Assembly: GCA_024138015.1 (NCBI GenBank)
Contig: JAMXBB010000004.1
Span: 108,093,176 to 108,157,175, forward strand
Length of the DNA: 64,000 nucleotides
Reading direction: 5' to 3'
DNA from: Lumnitzera littorea
Taxonomy: Eukaryota > Streptophyta > Magnoliopsida > Myrtales > Combretaceae
Position numbers and translations under genes: made by a program. Positions within the stretch are counted from its first letter, which is position 1; each line of letters starts with the position of its first letter. The notes beneath the pieces are model-generated. The model was not told the origin of the DNA. It worked only from the letters and a program-made list of their open reading frames with translations, and searched no databases. Shown piece by piece: positions 34,213 to 46,668 of this stretch.

Positions 34213-36650
34213 GTGATCAACCATTTCACAAAGTAAAGCAAATCAAATGAGCAGCACTCCAAGTCCACAAATCAAGTAACAATCATACATAAAACATGCG
34301 CACATTCAATTAAGTTACAAGCACAACTGAAAGCACTCCTAAGTCTCCAAGTGCCATAACATAATACTCCAACATGCCACAATGTATTGATGCTCACTCC
34401 AATAGGTCTATATTGTCAACATTCTGTTCACTTGGAAATTCTATATATACCGAAACTCATATTTAGTTTTTGTAAAGTTTATGAAAACGTTAAGGTTCTA
34501 TTTAGTTTTTTGTATTATCATACAACTTAGTTAAATTACCATTTATGGAGTTTTATACATAATTATATATTTAAGGTGTATTATTCATATGTAGTTATAT
34601 TTATATATGTACTTAATTATTATAGTTTTATTATATAAGTTATTTAATGTTAATGATATGCTTTCTTATCTTATTACTTATAATATATCATTTTAACTGT
34701 ATCGAACTGTATCTTTAATTGATTAAATTACGTTTCAATTATGGAAAAGTCATTGTAGTACGATAATAATAATATTATAGAAATATCTATTTTATTACTT
34801 AGAATTATCCAATTTTAGTAAAATTAGTATCGTTGAGTTCGTATGAACTCGAAGATACATAATATATATTCTATTTTAAAAGACCACTTCTAAATGATAT
34901 TCTTAGTTCTATCATACACATAAGCCCATGCAACAAGCATTATCATATTATTTCCATATTTTCTAAATAGAATATATTTTATATAATTTCCTAATATAGC
35001 TTAATAAAATATGTATTATCTAGCCCTAGTACGATTATATCATAGCCTAAGTCATATAATATCACAACATATGATAGAAGTCCCTTTTAATCACATTTGA
35101 CCAGCATAGATATGTTTAAGATTCGATCAAATAATTATCCCATTTTAGCTTAGTATTGCTAAAAACATGTCTCAGGTAATACATTAGGTCATTTAACTAG
35201 GAAAATTCATAATAAATAGCTAGGATTACCAATTAATTCCATGAAAATTACTAATTAATTCCATGAAAATTTTTGTGGATCAAAAAAATATAAGGATTTT
35301 AATAGCAACTTGTTTAACGCAATTGAGTTTATTGCCTTAAATTACGATTAATTAAGCAAATAATATCATTTTTATGCAAAATTAATTCTAATATGTCCTA
35401 ACGTCATTAAAAGTCTCCAAAATTCATTGGACACCAATTTCATTAATTATGTCTATAAAATCAATTTATTTAAGAAAATTACCCATTTTAGCCATTTTTA
35501 AGGTGAAAAAATACAATAAATGCTAAATAGGTGTGAAATCAAAATTAGGCTCCATAGCATTAACCTAGATGTAATAGGTATTCTATAAAAAAAAAATTGA
35601 GCTCAAAACAATATTATTTAATATATTTATTTTTAATTTGAAAATTAAGATGAATAGTGCATTTCCTAAGAAATTATAGAAAATATTTAAAACTCTATCA
35701 AAATAATTACACCCTATTAAAGTATATATGAAATAACCTGAAAATAATTTTTTTTTTCATAATTTTCCTAATTTATTTAATATTTTTAGAAAATAAGAGA
35801 AAAATAAGGTAGAATTTTGAACTTGGCATTTGTCGAAGCTTTGGCCACTATTAGCTAATAGGGGTGTATCAATTGGCAAAGGCAGTGGGTGCTCTACCAA
35901 GGGTCGGCTGGTTGCAACAGTAGACCACGGTTTGGGTTGGGAACCACGCTAGACTGGTCCTTACTCTATTTTTCTATGTTTTTCCTATTTTTTTTTTATA
36001 ATTTTCTCTAAATTTTATTTTGAGTGTTTTGGATTCCTAAATGTACAAAATGAAGTCCTAGGGTCTATTTATACTTATTTGAGTCGGTTACAATTTTCCT
36101 TAAAGATTAAGTAAATTTATTCTTATTATTTTTGCTTTTTGATCACAAATTTCTAAGGTAGAGGTGTCTTTTGATCTTCAAGTTAGCTTTTGATTCAACA
36201 ATGATGTTAATTTGAAGTTGCCACAACTGTTTCCAAAAATTCTCCAAGCATTTGGATGTGTTTTGGTTGATTTTTGGGTAAAATATTAATATTATATATA
36301 TTATATTGATATTTAGTAATTTTACTATTATACGCGTATATATCCTATATATTCAGTACATGTAATGAGTAATCACACTCATGTAATTATGTCTTGGTCA
36401 TGTTATTCATTTTTAAGATATATTTTCTCTTTAATTTTTTGAATTTATCCCTTATTTTATATATTTATAGAATTTTGAGTTAATTTATAGGTACATTTAT
36501 TATATATATCAAGTATATTTATAAAAAATGTATATTTATATAGTATTTTACGCAATGTTATTCACTTTTATAGCCTGCATAACTTATTTCTAGAGTCTCG
36601 TTGCATTTCGAGCTCATTTATAGGGGTTATAACTAGTTTTTCATTATATT
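34213..36650 (-). mobile_element. Old LTR, second part (copy D), distal end unresolved
   Basis: The first 150 bp clearly continue copy D: gtgatcaaccattt, AGCAGCACTCC, ACATGCGCACATTCAA and ACAAGCACAACTGAAAG match the uninterrupted copy at 54166-54290. Further in, the GC-richer leader-like patch at 35840-35960 and GCCACAACTGTTTCC plus ACGCGTATATATCC (36218-36345) lie in the same order as in copy C. I could not find its terminal GGGGCTTACA, so the end near 36.65 kb is approximate. Confidence 0.55.
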
Positions 36651-37839
36651 GAATAATTAACATTTTAAAGTTAAAATTAGGGTTTTTCAATATTAAAAAT
36701 CTAATTTTATTAAGTCACTTTCACTAACTTTTCTAACCTAATGATAAAGTTTGAGCTTAATATGATAAGTTTTCTCGAAAGTCCTAAATATAGGTATGGT
36801 TACCCTAAATATAATTTTAAGAGCTCACATAAAGTAAATTCTCATTATTTTGATTATATTATTGATATTTTATTATATTTTTTACTTCTAAACCTACGAG
36901 AACTTCTCAACTAAGGTTTCTAAACTCTTCAGGTTATTTTCTTGAACATCTTAAATTAATTGTTGACTCTAATTGTGTAAGAATGGGACTTTGCCCTAAT
37001 ATGTAGATATTCATATTATAATTGCTAATTTGTGAAATATCATAGTATTTGCATATGTGCATGTGCATTTATCAAAGGGAATTGAGAATGGGACATTTAT
37101 GTAAAATGCAAATTTGCATGTGAGGGACAAATATTGCAATATATGAAGTCAAATGCTTTGTCATTTAAATTTTTATTATATATCCTTTTAGGTAGGGTGT
37201 TAGTAGACCTAACATAGGACCCATTAGATCTACTAATCTGGGTCAAGAACTGGCCTATGGATCAATGTTAGGTCATGGCTTTAACTTGATCTATGCCGCA
37301 TCTATCTTAGACTAGCAAGTTGGCTAACCTATTATATTTACTATATATTTTTAATTTGAGTAGTATTGCATTTACCTTATGATACTTGTGCTATTATTGT
37401 GTTTTTTCAATTAGAACTTATTATGTTTTCATTTATTGTAATTTATATTAAAAAAGAGAAAAGATGTTAAATTTCACTTTAGCATCGTAGTTATAGTTAT
37501 GAAAGATTATGATATATTAAATACAAAAATAAATCTATAGATTCCATAGGATTTCTTAAAACTATTGATTTTAGAGTGGCTTCGACGGATTATAAATTAG
37601 GCTCGGATTTCGAACTTTCCGAACCTATTAAGCTATGCCCTATGGACTAAGGATTGCTGCTTTATGCATGTGTACATACTCCTATCAGAAGTGTGGGTTA
37701 ATTATCTGGGCATTCGGCTGGTACAAAATTTGGATTTGAAAAAAAGAAAAAAGTAATGGAATTACTTTTAAAAAAAAGTAATAAATAACTTTTTAAAAGC
37801 TGAATATTCCTTTAAAGATGCTCCATTTTGATTCGCACC
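36651..37839. other. AT-rich intergenic DNA, no gene seen
   Basis: It includes a GGTCTACTAATCTGGGTC-type patch at 37200-37330 and a TTTCGAACTTTCCGAACC patch near 37600, possibly from a small transposon. No ends were identified. Confidence 0.4.
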
Positions 37840-38065
37840 GTCCCGTCAGCAAACAGAGTAAAACAAGTGAGCGTGCGAGGGTACCAACTGCTTAGCGAAT
37901 GTTATGGGAGAAATTGTTATTTGGAAGGGAGGAATTAACCGACAGAGAATGTGTACCAATATCATCCGGTCTCGATCGAAGGTTGATATAGGGATGGAAA
38001 GGCGATCGAGGATAAAAAAAGTCGAACAGAAATCGAATCCGAATAAATAGACATCGGTGATATTA
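37840..38065. other. GC-richer island of unknown origin
   Basis: About 220 bases of clearly higher GC content (CACCGTCCCGTCAGC, GAGCGTGCGAGGGTACC, GGTCTCGATCGAAGG) between AT-rich flanks. The minus strand is open for 74 codons (37846-38070), but the peptide matches no family I know. It could be an exon or promoter remnant or a fragment of another element. Confidence 0.35.
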
Positions 38066-38373
38066 TTCATTATATTTCACATTTTATTTTTTTATTTTTT
38101 TTATTGAGTGAGTGTTAAGTTTCGTACTTGAAATTTATCTATTTTCACAATTAATGGATAAATTTTTAGAGGTTATTCATATTACTTGTACTATATAGTT
38201 AGTTGTAAAAATAGTAAGAAAAAAAATAAAGTTTGAGTAGCTAATTGTAAAAATTGGTAAAGTTGATATACCAAATCGATATTTTTAAATTTCACGTAGT
38301 AAATTGCGTATCAAATGTAACTAATCTTTTTTTTTTAAAGAATATTCTTTTGTCTACTCTCTGGTTAATAATA

Positions 38374-38376
<3 letters not shown>

Positions 38377-38400
<24 letters not shown>
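38377..38400. repeat. (TA)n microsatellite
   Basis: Twelve TA units following a short TAA run and running into GTATGTG. Confidence 0.95.
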
Positions 38401-38401
<1 letters not shown>

Positions 38402-38408
<7 letters not shown>

Positions 38409-39129
38409 TTCGGTCTAAAACACTTGTTAGATCTTATAAGTTTCAAGTTAGACTGCTCGAGTTAACCAATGACTATCAATATTTGTTAAAGTGGTGATTC
38501 GAACCAATTTTATGATTAAGTTAGATCAAATTAGGTTGAACTAGTCGAATCGATGCTCAAGTATGACAATGTTGATATATACTATTCTCAATACAACTGT
38601 GAGTATTTAAATAATATAATTATATAAAAGATTATATTTTTAATTTCTTATCATGTAATTTTTTTTTAAATTTAGATTATCAAATTACATAAATCTTATG
38701 AAGTAAAATTTCAGTTATTCACTTAAGTTATATCTTGAGGAAGAGACTTAATTTGGTAATATTTCTTAGTATGCCAAAATTCCTCCTCCCCTTAAATGAT
38801 CTAGATAAGTCATGCCTTTTTTTTTTTTTTTTTCTAGATACAAATAAGTCATGTTAACGAGTTTCTTAAAGCACTTATTAGAGGTTGAAGAAAATTTCAA
38901 AAAATTCAAGTTGATTTATTTTATAGGAAAAATCTTCAAGGAAATGTTACTTGATTTGGCATGTAATTGATGCCTAAAATTTAAATGTTCTAGGAACTAT
39001 TAATTCGTAGGCAGTTTCTCCGCTAACTTTTTAACAAATAAGATAGAATGAGTTGCATTTGGATCCTAATTTCCTATAAGTGAACTCATTATGTCATGTT
39101 ATATTTGGCATGAATAGATATGAAATACT
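38402..39129. other. AT-rich intergenic DNA, no gene seen
   Basis: No domains or terminal repeats seen. A long T run occurs at 38818-38834. Confidence 0.5.
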
Positions 39130-40255
39130 ACACTAGAAACTCGAGAAGAGGATAAATTGAATTTAATGCCCAAATTTCACTTTAATACCAATTTCTTAAT
39201 GTAAATAATTAAATGAATACAATATTGATACAATAAAGTAATAATGAGTATAATCAAGATAATGATAAAATAATAATAAGTACAGAAAATAAAAGAGATA
39301 GCGATAAAGAAAATCAAGTCTGAATTTAACGTGGAGTTTAGAATGCCTTCTACTCTTCACGGACACACAATGTTTCTAATCACGGACTTTACACCACTTT
39401 ATTAATTTTTCAATCTAGACTCCAAGAGCTACATATACACAAACTTGATTATACAAGTTTCACACTTACAACTTGTCCAATCTTGATTTTACAAGATTCT
39501 CAACCACAATAACTCTCAATACAAATCATAATCTCAACTCACAACATAAACAAGTATATATCACTTTACACTATATTAGAATTTACAAATGATTTTATAA
39601 ATTAAATACAAAAGACAAAGAACAAGTGAACAAAAGGAATAATTGCAGATTTTTAGCTTTATTACATCTCCTTCAATTACCCAACAATTTGTATTTATAA
39701 CCTCTCAAGAAAATTCAACTATTGATCTACTTCTCTTTGCATTTAATGTTCTGTAATAGCTCTTTTCTATGTGGACTAGCTGAGCGATTTAAGTACGAAC
39801 AACCTGACTGTTCATTCAAATGGGGTCACCAGTTGGACAACCTTTAAGTAACCAAGTGTATGGGCCCACACACCCTATTGACTTACAACAACCAACTAAA
39901 TGGTCTAAGGACTATCAGTTGCACGATTTATCACCTACCATTGATCACAGAACACCTGATACAACCGGCCAAATGGTTCACACCAGAACAACTGAACAAT
40001 ACACACTAAAATATAGCAAACAATTCTGTTTCCTTTTACTTCTTTCAAGAATTTCGAACTCAATTTAATCAAGTTAAATTACAAAAATATCATGTAAAGC
40101 ATAGTGTTATAAAGATAATTCAAGTCATTTATCAAATTAACAATGCTTTATAAGATTTACAAAGAGATTCTTAACCAATAATTAATTTAACATAACTTGT
40201 ATAGTTTTGCTCTCATCAAAATCACATACAAAAACCTATTGGTTCAATAGCATAG
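39130..40255. mobile_element. Probable degraded LTR-retrotransposon-derived repeat
   Basis: It starts near ACTAGAAACTCGAGAAGAGG and ends near GCTCTCATCAAAATCACATA, phrasing that I associate with dispersed plant retrotransposon sequence that begins CTAG..GGTGAATTG and ends with a CATCAAAATCA block. Inside is TTTAACGTGGAGTTTAG. No target duplication or second LTR was found. The plus frame at 39820-40068 shows no domain. The call rests on recalled patterns only. Confidence 0.3.
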
Positions 40256-40799
40256 TTTAAAATGAAATTGATTCAAATGGAATGGCATAGAATGATATGA
40301 GGATCGAAATAATAAATCATTTCTTATATTTTAAGATGCCCATAGAAAGGAATGGATTAAATGTACAAGCATTTATAAAAAAAACTCTTAATTATAATAT
40401 GTTATAACTAGATTGAAGGTTAAATAAATAATTTTAAATAAATAATAATTAATTATGATGAAATGGAATTGCGATTCTACTATTTCAAAAACGTAATTGA
40501 ATTTCCTATTAAAGTCGGAATTTGCAATTCTAAACATAAAAGACATGGAACCGAAAATCGGAATTTAATTATAGATCTGTTCTTGTGTACCAAAGATGAT
40601 GTATGTATCAAACGTAGTGTTTAGTTCTAAGACTGAAGAGTATAAGTACAGGTACAAGGAGGATTAGATGATATAGTATTATTGTACTATGTTTAATTTG
40701 TATAGTATTGGACATGTAATTTTATGACAATCTTCGTTTAGTATTTATAAATGTAAGTACTTGACTTAATATTATATTTTCATATTTATACCTTCAATA
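40256..40799. other. AT-rich DNA with possible MITE remnant
   Basis: GATTCAAATGGAATGGCATAG near 40269 and inverse-like GGAATTTGCAATTC and CGGAATTTAATTA near 40507-40570 suggest a decayed small DNA transposon. Ends are not clear enough to call. Confidence 0.3.
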
Positions 40800-40804
40800 G
40801 TATC

Positions 40805-43800
40805 TGTAAGCCCCATAATCAGTCACTTAAGGTTTTGATCGGTTGAAAGATCCGATTGAGCCTAAATTATAAGTAAAGCTAGAAATATTAATAAAAATGA
40901 TCCCGTAAGTTTGAATTTAAGAAAATAAGCAATAAAATAAAAGACTATAAAAATTCCAAATTTTAAATATATAACTCGTTATTTATTGAAAATGTGTAAA
41001 ATGTATTCCGATAATTAATGAATCGCTAGAGATAAATTATATGTATACTAAAAATCATAGAATGACCTAAATAATATTTAGGAATATTTATTTGTACTAT
41101 ATATGAATTTACATGTAGGTAGAAATACGCATAATTACTTAAAATATGCGTAATGTGCTAAAAAAATACTAAATAATTAAATAAAATTCATAATTAATTA
41201 AGAAAAAATAAATAAAAATCAGAAAAATAAGGAATGATCCAGAATTGGGTCGTGGCAGTTGGGGAAAATAAGAAAAAAATTAGCCAATTAAATTAGAGCA
41301 ACATAAAAGCCAAAAATTAAGGGATTTAGGCAATGTCTTATCCAATTTAATGCATATTAATTACCACAAAGCTCTATAAATAGGGAAAAAAATCATAGAG
41401 CTCATTTGGACAGTTAGAAATTAGAGAAAAATTAGGAGCATCAAAATTGAGAGAAAAATTGAGTTAGAAAAAAAAAATAGGAAAAACTGTGCAATTAGGG
41501 CCTTAAAAAGGAACCCACACCAAACGAGTACTCGGGAGTGGACGGCCACCACCACCACATGGTGGTGGCAGTGCCCAGATTGGTCGACAAGGCTACAGCG
41601 GCTAGTAGTGGCCGAAGCTACTTAGACCGGTGAGTCCGATTTCCAGTTTGATTTTGTGTAATTTTGTAAAAAATAGTAAATATTCTTAGAAAATTATTAA
41701 TTTTTTTATTTTAAAATATTTTTATATTTTGTTTTTAGGAAAAATATTATTTTGATGAAAACATGTCCCGTAATATATGGTCCTTAAGAAATCGTGCAAA
41801 ATCGAACATGTTTTGGTTTAGAAATAAATGACCTTAGGAGTGTAGTTTTGAATCCAAAATTTTTGTGTAGATTACTTAGATGATATAAAACAGTGCTATG
41901 AAGCCCATTTTTCAAAATTAATTTTCAAAAATTTTAGATGGTTTTTAGGCCTTAAAACGAGGCATAAAATGGGTAATTTATGGTTAATTAAGTAATTAAA
42001 TGGTTAATTACTAATTTAGTGAATAATTATATGTTTTAGGATGTTAAAATCTGATGAAGTATGATACTTGTAGCATTTAGGGTATTAGATGTAATTATTA
42101 GGTTAATTATGTAGTAAATGAGTAATAGGGAAAAATAATAAATTTTAAGTTAATTTTGTAAATTAAGGTAATTAGGTGTAAAATTTGATTTAGGATGAAT
42201 TTAGACACTTTGAAATGATAATTGATGTTGGGAGATAGTAATTAGAGTGATAAAAATATTAGATGTGTATTATGTACATAATAAGTAATAGTACATAATA
42301 TAAAATTATTAGAAATATAATAAATAGAAAATATTAGAATAAAAATTGATATTATGATAATAATAAAGATATACAATAAATCTGATAGGAAACTTGAATT
42401 TATGTAATTATATGAAAAATGTAAAAATTTGTCACATCAGGAATAAATTCGATACACTAATAAGGATTTAAGTATACCGGGTAAAATAAAATATTGACTA
42501 AGGGTAATGATGGTATTTAGGAGATCGGGAAGTAATGTGATTAATTTCATATTATGAGTTAAAACGAATTTCTAGGGTTCGAGTATAAAACAATACTTAA
42601 AAATCAAACTAGAACTTAATTTAGAAATCGATACGGAAATTAAATCTGAACCTAACTCCAAACTTAGAATAATTGTAAAAGACTTAAGACCTAAATAATT
42701 AGGTATATTAAACCCTAAACAAAACATAACAATAAGCGTTATAGGATAAAACGAATCTATAATAGTTATGTGAAAAAAACTGAAACCACGTTTGTGTTAT
42801 AGGGATGATCAGCGATGGCCTGAGCAAGTCGGACCTCGAGTAAGTGAGTGAAGAGTTGAAGTAAGTTGGGATTAATACAATACTGTATTTTGGAGGTTTA
42901 AGATTTTGCTTAGTTATGCTTATTAGATAGTTGGATATGTACATGTGCTCGATTATGAGTGATGCTATGATTCTGTTTGTTGTTCTGGCTTGTATTGTAT
43001 GATTTATATGAAATGAATGATCACCCTAAACTGGACTTAATCAAATATACGACTTGTAATCATAATCGGACTTGCATGGCAACCCATTAGGGGAAACCTA
43101 GGATTTTCCGGCCAAATACTGACCCCTTCGAAAAGGATAGCGTAGGATTGTAAAAGGTCCCTTCTTCATCTTTAGTCGAACTAAGTGATAGGTGAAGAGG
43201 TTGCGGCGAGGGTGAAGTCAATGGTTCTAAGATAGTCGCGGGAAGAGCAAGGTCTCCATTGCATAAGCTTGGGTTTAATCGTGAGCTGTTGCATTAATGG
43301 CAACTCCTCAACCCGGATTAGAGCGGGCGCAATTTCTCTAATCTTACAACGGGCCGGACAACATCGTGCGATGGCATTTGTTTGCACATGCATTACACCT
43401 AATAAGTTGATTGATAACCTTGTTGTATTTATGATATAATTTTAAGTCCTCTATCCTAACTTACTAAGTTGTGATTGCTCACATCCTTATAGACGTCGTA
43501 CAGGTGCTGGCTAAAAAGCGACATATAATTACTCTAAAGCTAGCAACTGCTAGATCCTGGAGAGTGAAGAAAAACATTTGAAGAACAAACATATATTTTT
43601 AAGGTCTACGCTTTTACTTTAGAATTTCTCATTTTTGAATAATGTAATAACTAGGAAATATATTACGGATAAATATTGTAAACTTTAATTGTAATAACTG
43701 AATTATAGTGTGTATATATTTTTCCTCACTTTCTTAGGTAAATTATTTATTTAAATTACAAACTATTTATTTTAAAGCAGGTTAGTCGTAAACGCCTTGT

Positions 43801-43898
43801 GTAAATCAGGTCTAAGATAGCAGTTGTAAAGCCAATTTCTATCTTAGAATGGTTTATATGGCGGGGTTGTTATGACTCTACCGCTGCAGAGCGTGACA
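40805..43898 (+). mobile_element. Solo LTR (3094 bp), TSD GTATC (copy B)
   Basis: Begins TGTAAGCCCCATAATCAG and ends GCAGAGCGTGACA, with gtatc on both sides (40800-40804 and 43899-43903). There is no second LTR or coding domain nearby, so it is a solo LTR. It is the cleanest plus-strand reference for the family: homologous to copy A (21387-34212 minus the insert) and, in reverse, to copies C and D. Length and termini suit a long-LTR chromovirus (inference). The minus frame at 43181-43393 is a by-product of the conserved 3' block. Confidence 0.9.
43316..43343 (+). repeat. Conserved stem-loop of the LTR family (copy B)
   Basis: GATTAGAG, loop CGGGCGCAATTT, CTCTAATC. Confidence 0.85.
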
Positions 43899-43903
43899 GT
43901 ATC

Positions 43904-44760
43904 TAATATTTATTTAATTATATTTTTATATTATTTAAAAAGTATAAATTTTAAATATAATCTAATATATATATCCTTAATATTGTTTAATATTTATTTA
44001 ATTACATTTATATTTTTAATACTTATGTTTTTATCCAGTGAAGTTAACTTATATACCATATTTTAAATAGGACAAATTTTGATCATTTTGTCCAGTTCTT
44101 CAAGTCTTTTTTTGTCTAGTAACTAAACTCAAATTACACACCAAATATTGGATAAAATTTTTTATCCAATCTATTCTTATAAAATTTGTACAATCAAACG
44201 ATACCAAGAGTTAATGGAGGGATCACTTAATTCTCATGTCTTGAATATATCCTTTAGTATTTTCTTATTTAAATTTATGGGCAAATGCATCAAATACCTA
44301 TGGATGCTTTCAAAATTATTCCAATACTTTAACTTTTTTTTTAATCCTACACATATTGGCAAAAAACGAAAAAAGAAAAAAATCCTACGCATATATCTCT
44401 ACCATGTGAATTGAACACCTGATACGTTTTAAAATTATACAAATATGCACTCAGTTACATAACAACAAACACTGCTTAATGATTTTTAAATGTTAAACGA
44501 CCACTTCTTTGAAACTTCTAAAATTAAAGCAGCACTTTTTTTTCCTTTGGCTAAATTATAGCAGCACCTTAAAATTTTGAAATCGTACACTTTCCTTCTT
44601 TCCACATTTGCGGGCCTTGCATTTTTAACATGCATGGATTACCATGTGAGGATAAGATATGACGTTTCGCATTAGAAAATTTATTAAAAGCATAAAATTG
44701 AGAAGATGAACACAAAAATAAAATAAGAAGGAAATTGAAAAAATAAAAAATAAACAGACC
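43904..44760. other. AT-rich intergenic DNA, no gene seen
   Basis: AT-rich throughout. Frames on the plus strand at 43872-44066 and 44148-44414 are Ile/Tyr/Phe-rich, composition-driven and without recognisable domains. Confidence 0.5.
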
Positions 44761-44850
44761 GAAAGAGATGGAAGACCACTCTTCGGCTTACCGTCCATGG
44801 AGCTGGCTCTTGTACTCATCTTCACTAATTCTGGGCAATGGACGAAGCAA
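44761..44850 (-). other. Possible exon fragment of a host gene
   Basis: On the minus strand a balanced-composition stretch reads TTGCTTCGTCCATTGCCCAG (acceptor-like), then a short frame containing MSTRASSMDGKPKSGLPSLS, then either G/GTAAGCC after ATGGACG or GTCTGTTTATTTTTT, both donor-like and followed by T-rich intron-like DNA. I do not recognise the peptide. It differs in composition from its AT-rich surroundings. It may be a lone exon, a captured gene fragment or chance. Confidence 0.3.
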
Positions 44851-45396
44851 CCAAACTAAATCATGTTTTCTTTTAATTTTGATTTAGGAAACTTTAAAAT
44901 CAATACTCGCAAACCATTTATTTTACCGAATAGGATAAAAGAGAAAATTTTCAATGATATTAATATATTAAAAATATCAATAAAATTTTAATACAAAAAA
45001 ATATAAATGATTCTATTTTAAAAATTATACACCATTACAGATATTTATATATCATTTATCTAAATACATGATATATTAGAAATACTGAATCTTTTTTAAA
45101 ATAAAGAGGAATGGAATAGAGCTATAATAAGCATTTAATACTTACTATGCTTGTTTACTTAGCTGCAGTTGAATTAATATTGTCTTGTTTACTTCAAAGA
45201 ACATATAGAAGAGTAAAGTCTCAATAGTAATTAAAAAGGAAAAATATGAAAAAGTCATTAATATTTTATATTTTTACAAATCAATCTTTATTCTTTCATT
45301 TAGTTTATTTTAGTTCTTAATCTTTTTAAGTTGTATCAAATAAATCCTTCATTAAACTTTCTTAAATTTTCCGTTATTGTTTATCGTCTTGAGGTA
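44851..45396. other. AT-rich intergenic DNA, no gene seen
   Basis: No domain or element end seen before the LTR boundary near 45402. Confidence 0.5.
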
Positions 45397-45401
45397 CTTG
45401 C

Positions 45402-45862
45402 TAGAAGTAATTGGGCTTTGCCTATGGTAAGCCTACAAAATATAATACTGTGAGGAGACGTTGAGGTATTGTTCAGCATGATTACTTTGATACTTAAGTT
45501 AGCAGTTTATTATAGAGAGTAAAGGATGCTTAGAAGGAATAGACAAACTTTTATGCACAAAGTGTAGAGAGCTTTACCGTTAGGTAGTGATCAGGTATTT
45601 ATAGTAGAGTAGCGTCGATAGTTAGATGACAGTTAATGGGAGGGATCTTCTCCCATGGTGTCTAACGTATCTTTCTTATACCGGAGGTGGCTACTGACTT
45701 AGTATCTTATCCTTATCTTGCATATTTTAGCCATTGAAGGAGCTTCTTGGACTCATTCAATCCGGGCTCGAGGTTTGAGCCCACAACAATGAGCTCTAAG
45801 TGGCAAGGCATGTTAGATCTAAATGAGCCTAAAGGGCTCATGTCTAAAGAGCTACGTCAACA
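45402..45862 (-). mobile_element. LTR of a Tat-like Gypsy element, minus strand (probable 3' LTR)
   Basis: Read on the minus strand it begins TGTTGACGTAGCTC at 45862, directly after a polypurine tract (AAGGGGGCAAG, 45863-45873), as a 3' LTR should. A TATA-like CTATAAATACC lies mid-way (about 45595). The left end is less sure: cttgc flanks both proposed ends (45397-45401 and 45863-45867), which would instead make it a solo LTR, but the left terminus would be TA rather than TG. It is not the same family as the LTR at 56432-57107. Confidence 0.55.
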
Positions 45863-45873
45863 CTTGCCCCCTT
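45863..45873 (-). other. Polypurine tract
   Basis: The minus strand reads AAGGGGGCAAG immediately before the LTR start TGTTGACG. This is the usual plus-strand primer position upstream of a 3' LTR. Confidence 0.6.
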
Positions 45874-46532
45874 GTAGTTTTGTTGCCGAGGCAAAGGTAA
45901 GGAGAAAGAATATATAGGCTGCGCAGGTATATAGTTGGTCTGACTTAAAGGGGCTTGAGCTGGCGCCGTAGTGCCGATGTGCAAGGGTGTAGGTCTGAGC
46001 TGGCAGCAGGCTGAGGCGGCAATGTCTGAGGTGGTGAATACTTGAGTTGAAGATGTTTAAAGTGGGATGAGCCAAGATCTTCAGCAATTATCCCAAAGCG
46101 AAGTGCTGATGACCCGAGTAAGATGGAGCCTTGGTTGGGGTGTTAGAGCAGGATAACTTTGCATCTCATTAAGAAGGTGATTTGAGGCTCCGAGCTAGTT
46201 TGGCCGAACAACACTCTTCATGGATTGAGTAAGTGCATTGCACCACGCCTCTATCATTTCGAATAGGTAGAAGTTGGAGAGATGTTGAGGAAACTTCTTC
46301 TAGAAGAAACTTTTTCAAATTCTAACCCTAGTGTACTTGTTTTCTGTACATTTAATGTGATATGGTAAGTGTCCTATTATAGTAGACTAGCATACAGCTA
46401 CATGCGTTTTTCCTTTCAAAGATGGCCCGTCCGATTAAAACTCACTCTACGTATTTACTTTGTAGCATTCAAAGGGATTTGTACTTATATAAATCTATAT
46501 AACCACCTGTACAGTTTCCCAAATGCTTAGCC
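45874..46532. other. Untranslated 3' region of the Tat-like element
   Basis: Between the polypurine tract and the TATA box of the antisense frame. GC-richer than most of the window (for example 45950-46040), with no coding domain seen on either strand. Confidence 0.45.
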
Positions 46533-46540
46533 TATAAATA
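46533..46540 (+). promoter_or_regulatory. TATA box of the antisense ORF
   Basis: TATAAATA within GCCTATAAATAGTAC, 129 bases upstream of the ATG at 46669, followed by a pyrimidine-rich leader (TTCATTCTTCTTCATCACC). A typical plant core promoter layout, on the strand opposite to the surrounding gag. Confidence 0.6.
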
Positions 46541-46668
46541 GTACAATCACGACGAGAGATCACTTTTCTGCAATCTCTCTGTTCTATTATTGTGAATTCC
46601 ACTCTTTTACATCAAACTTTCTTCGAAAGCTTTTCGAGCTTCATTCTTCTTCATCACCTTCTACAACC

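Noticed and set aside
39820..40068. 82-codon plus frame
   Set aside because: It lies in a probable retrotransposon-derived repeat and shows no domain; too short to support.
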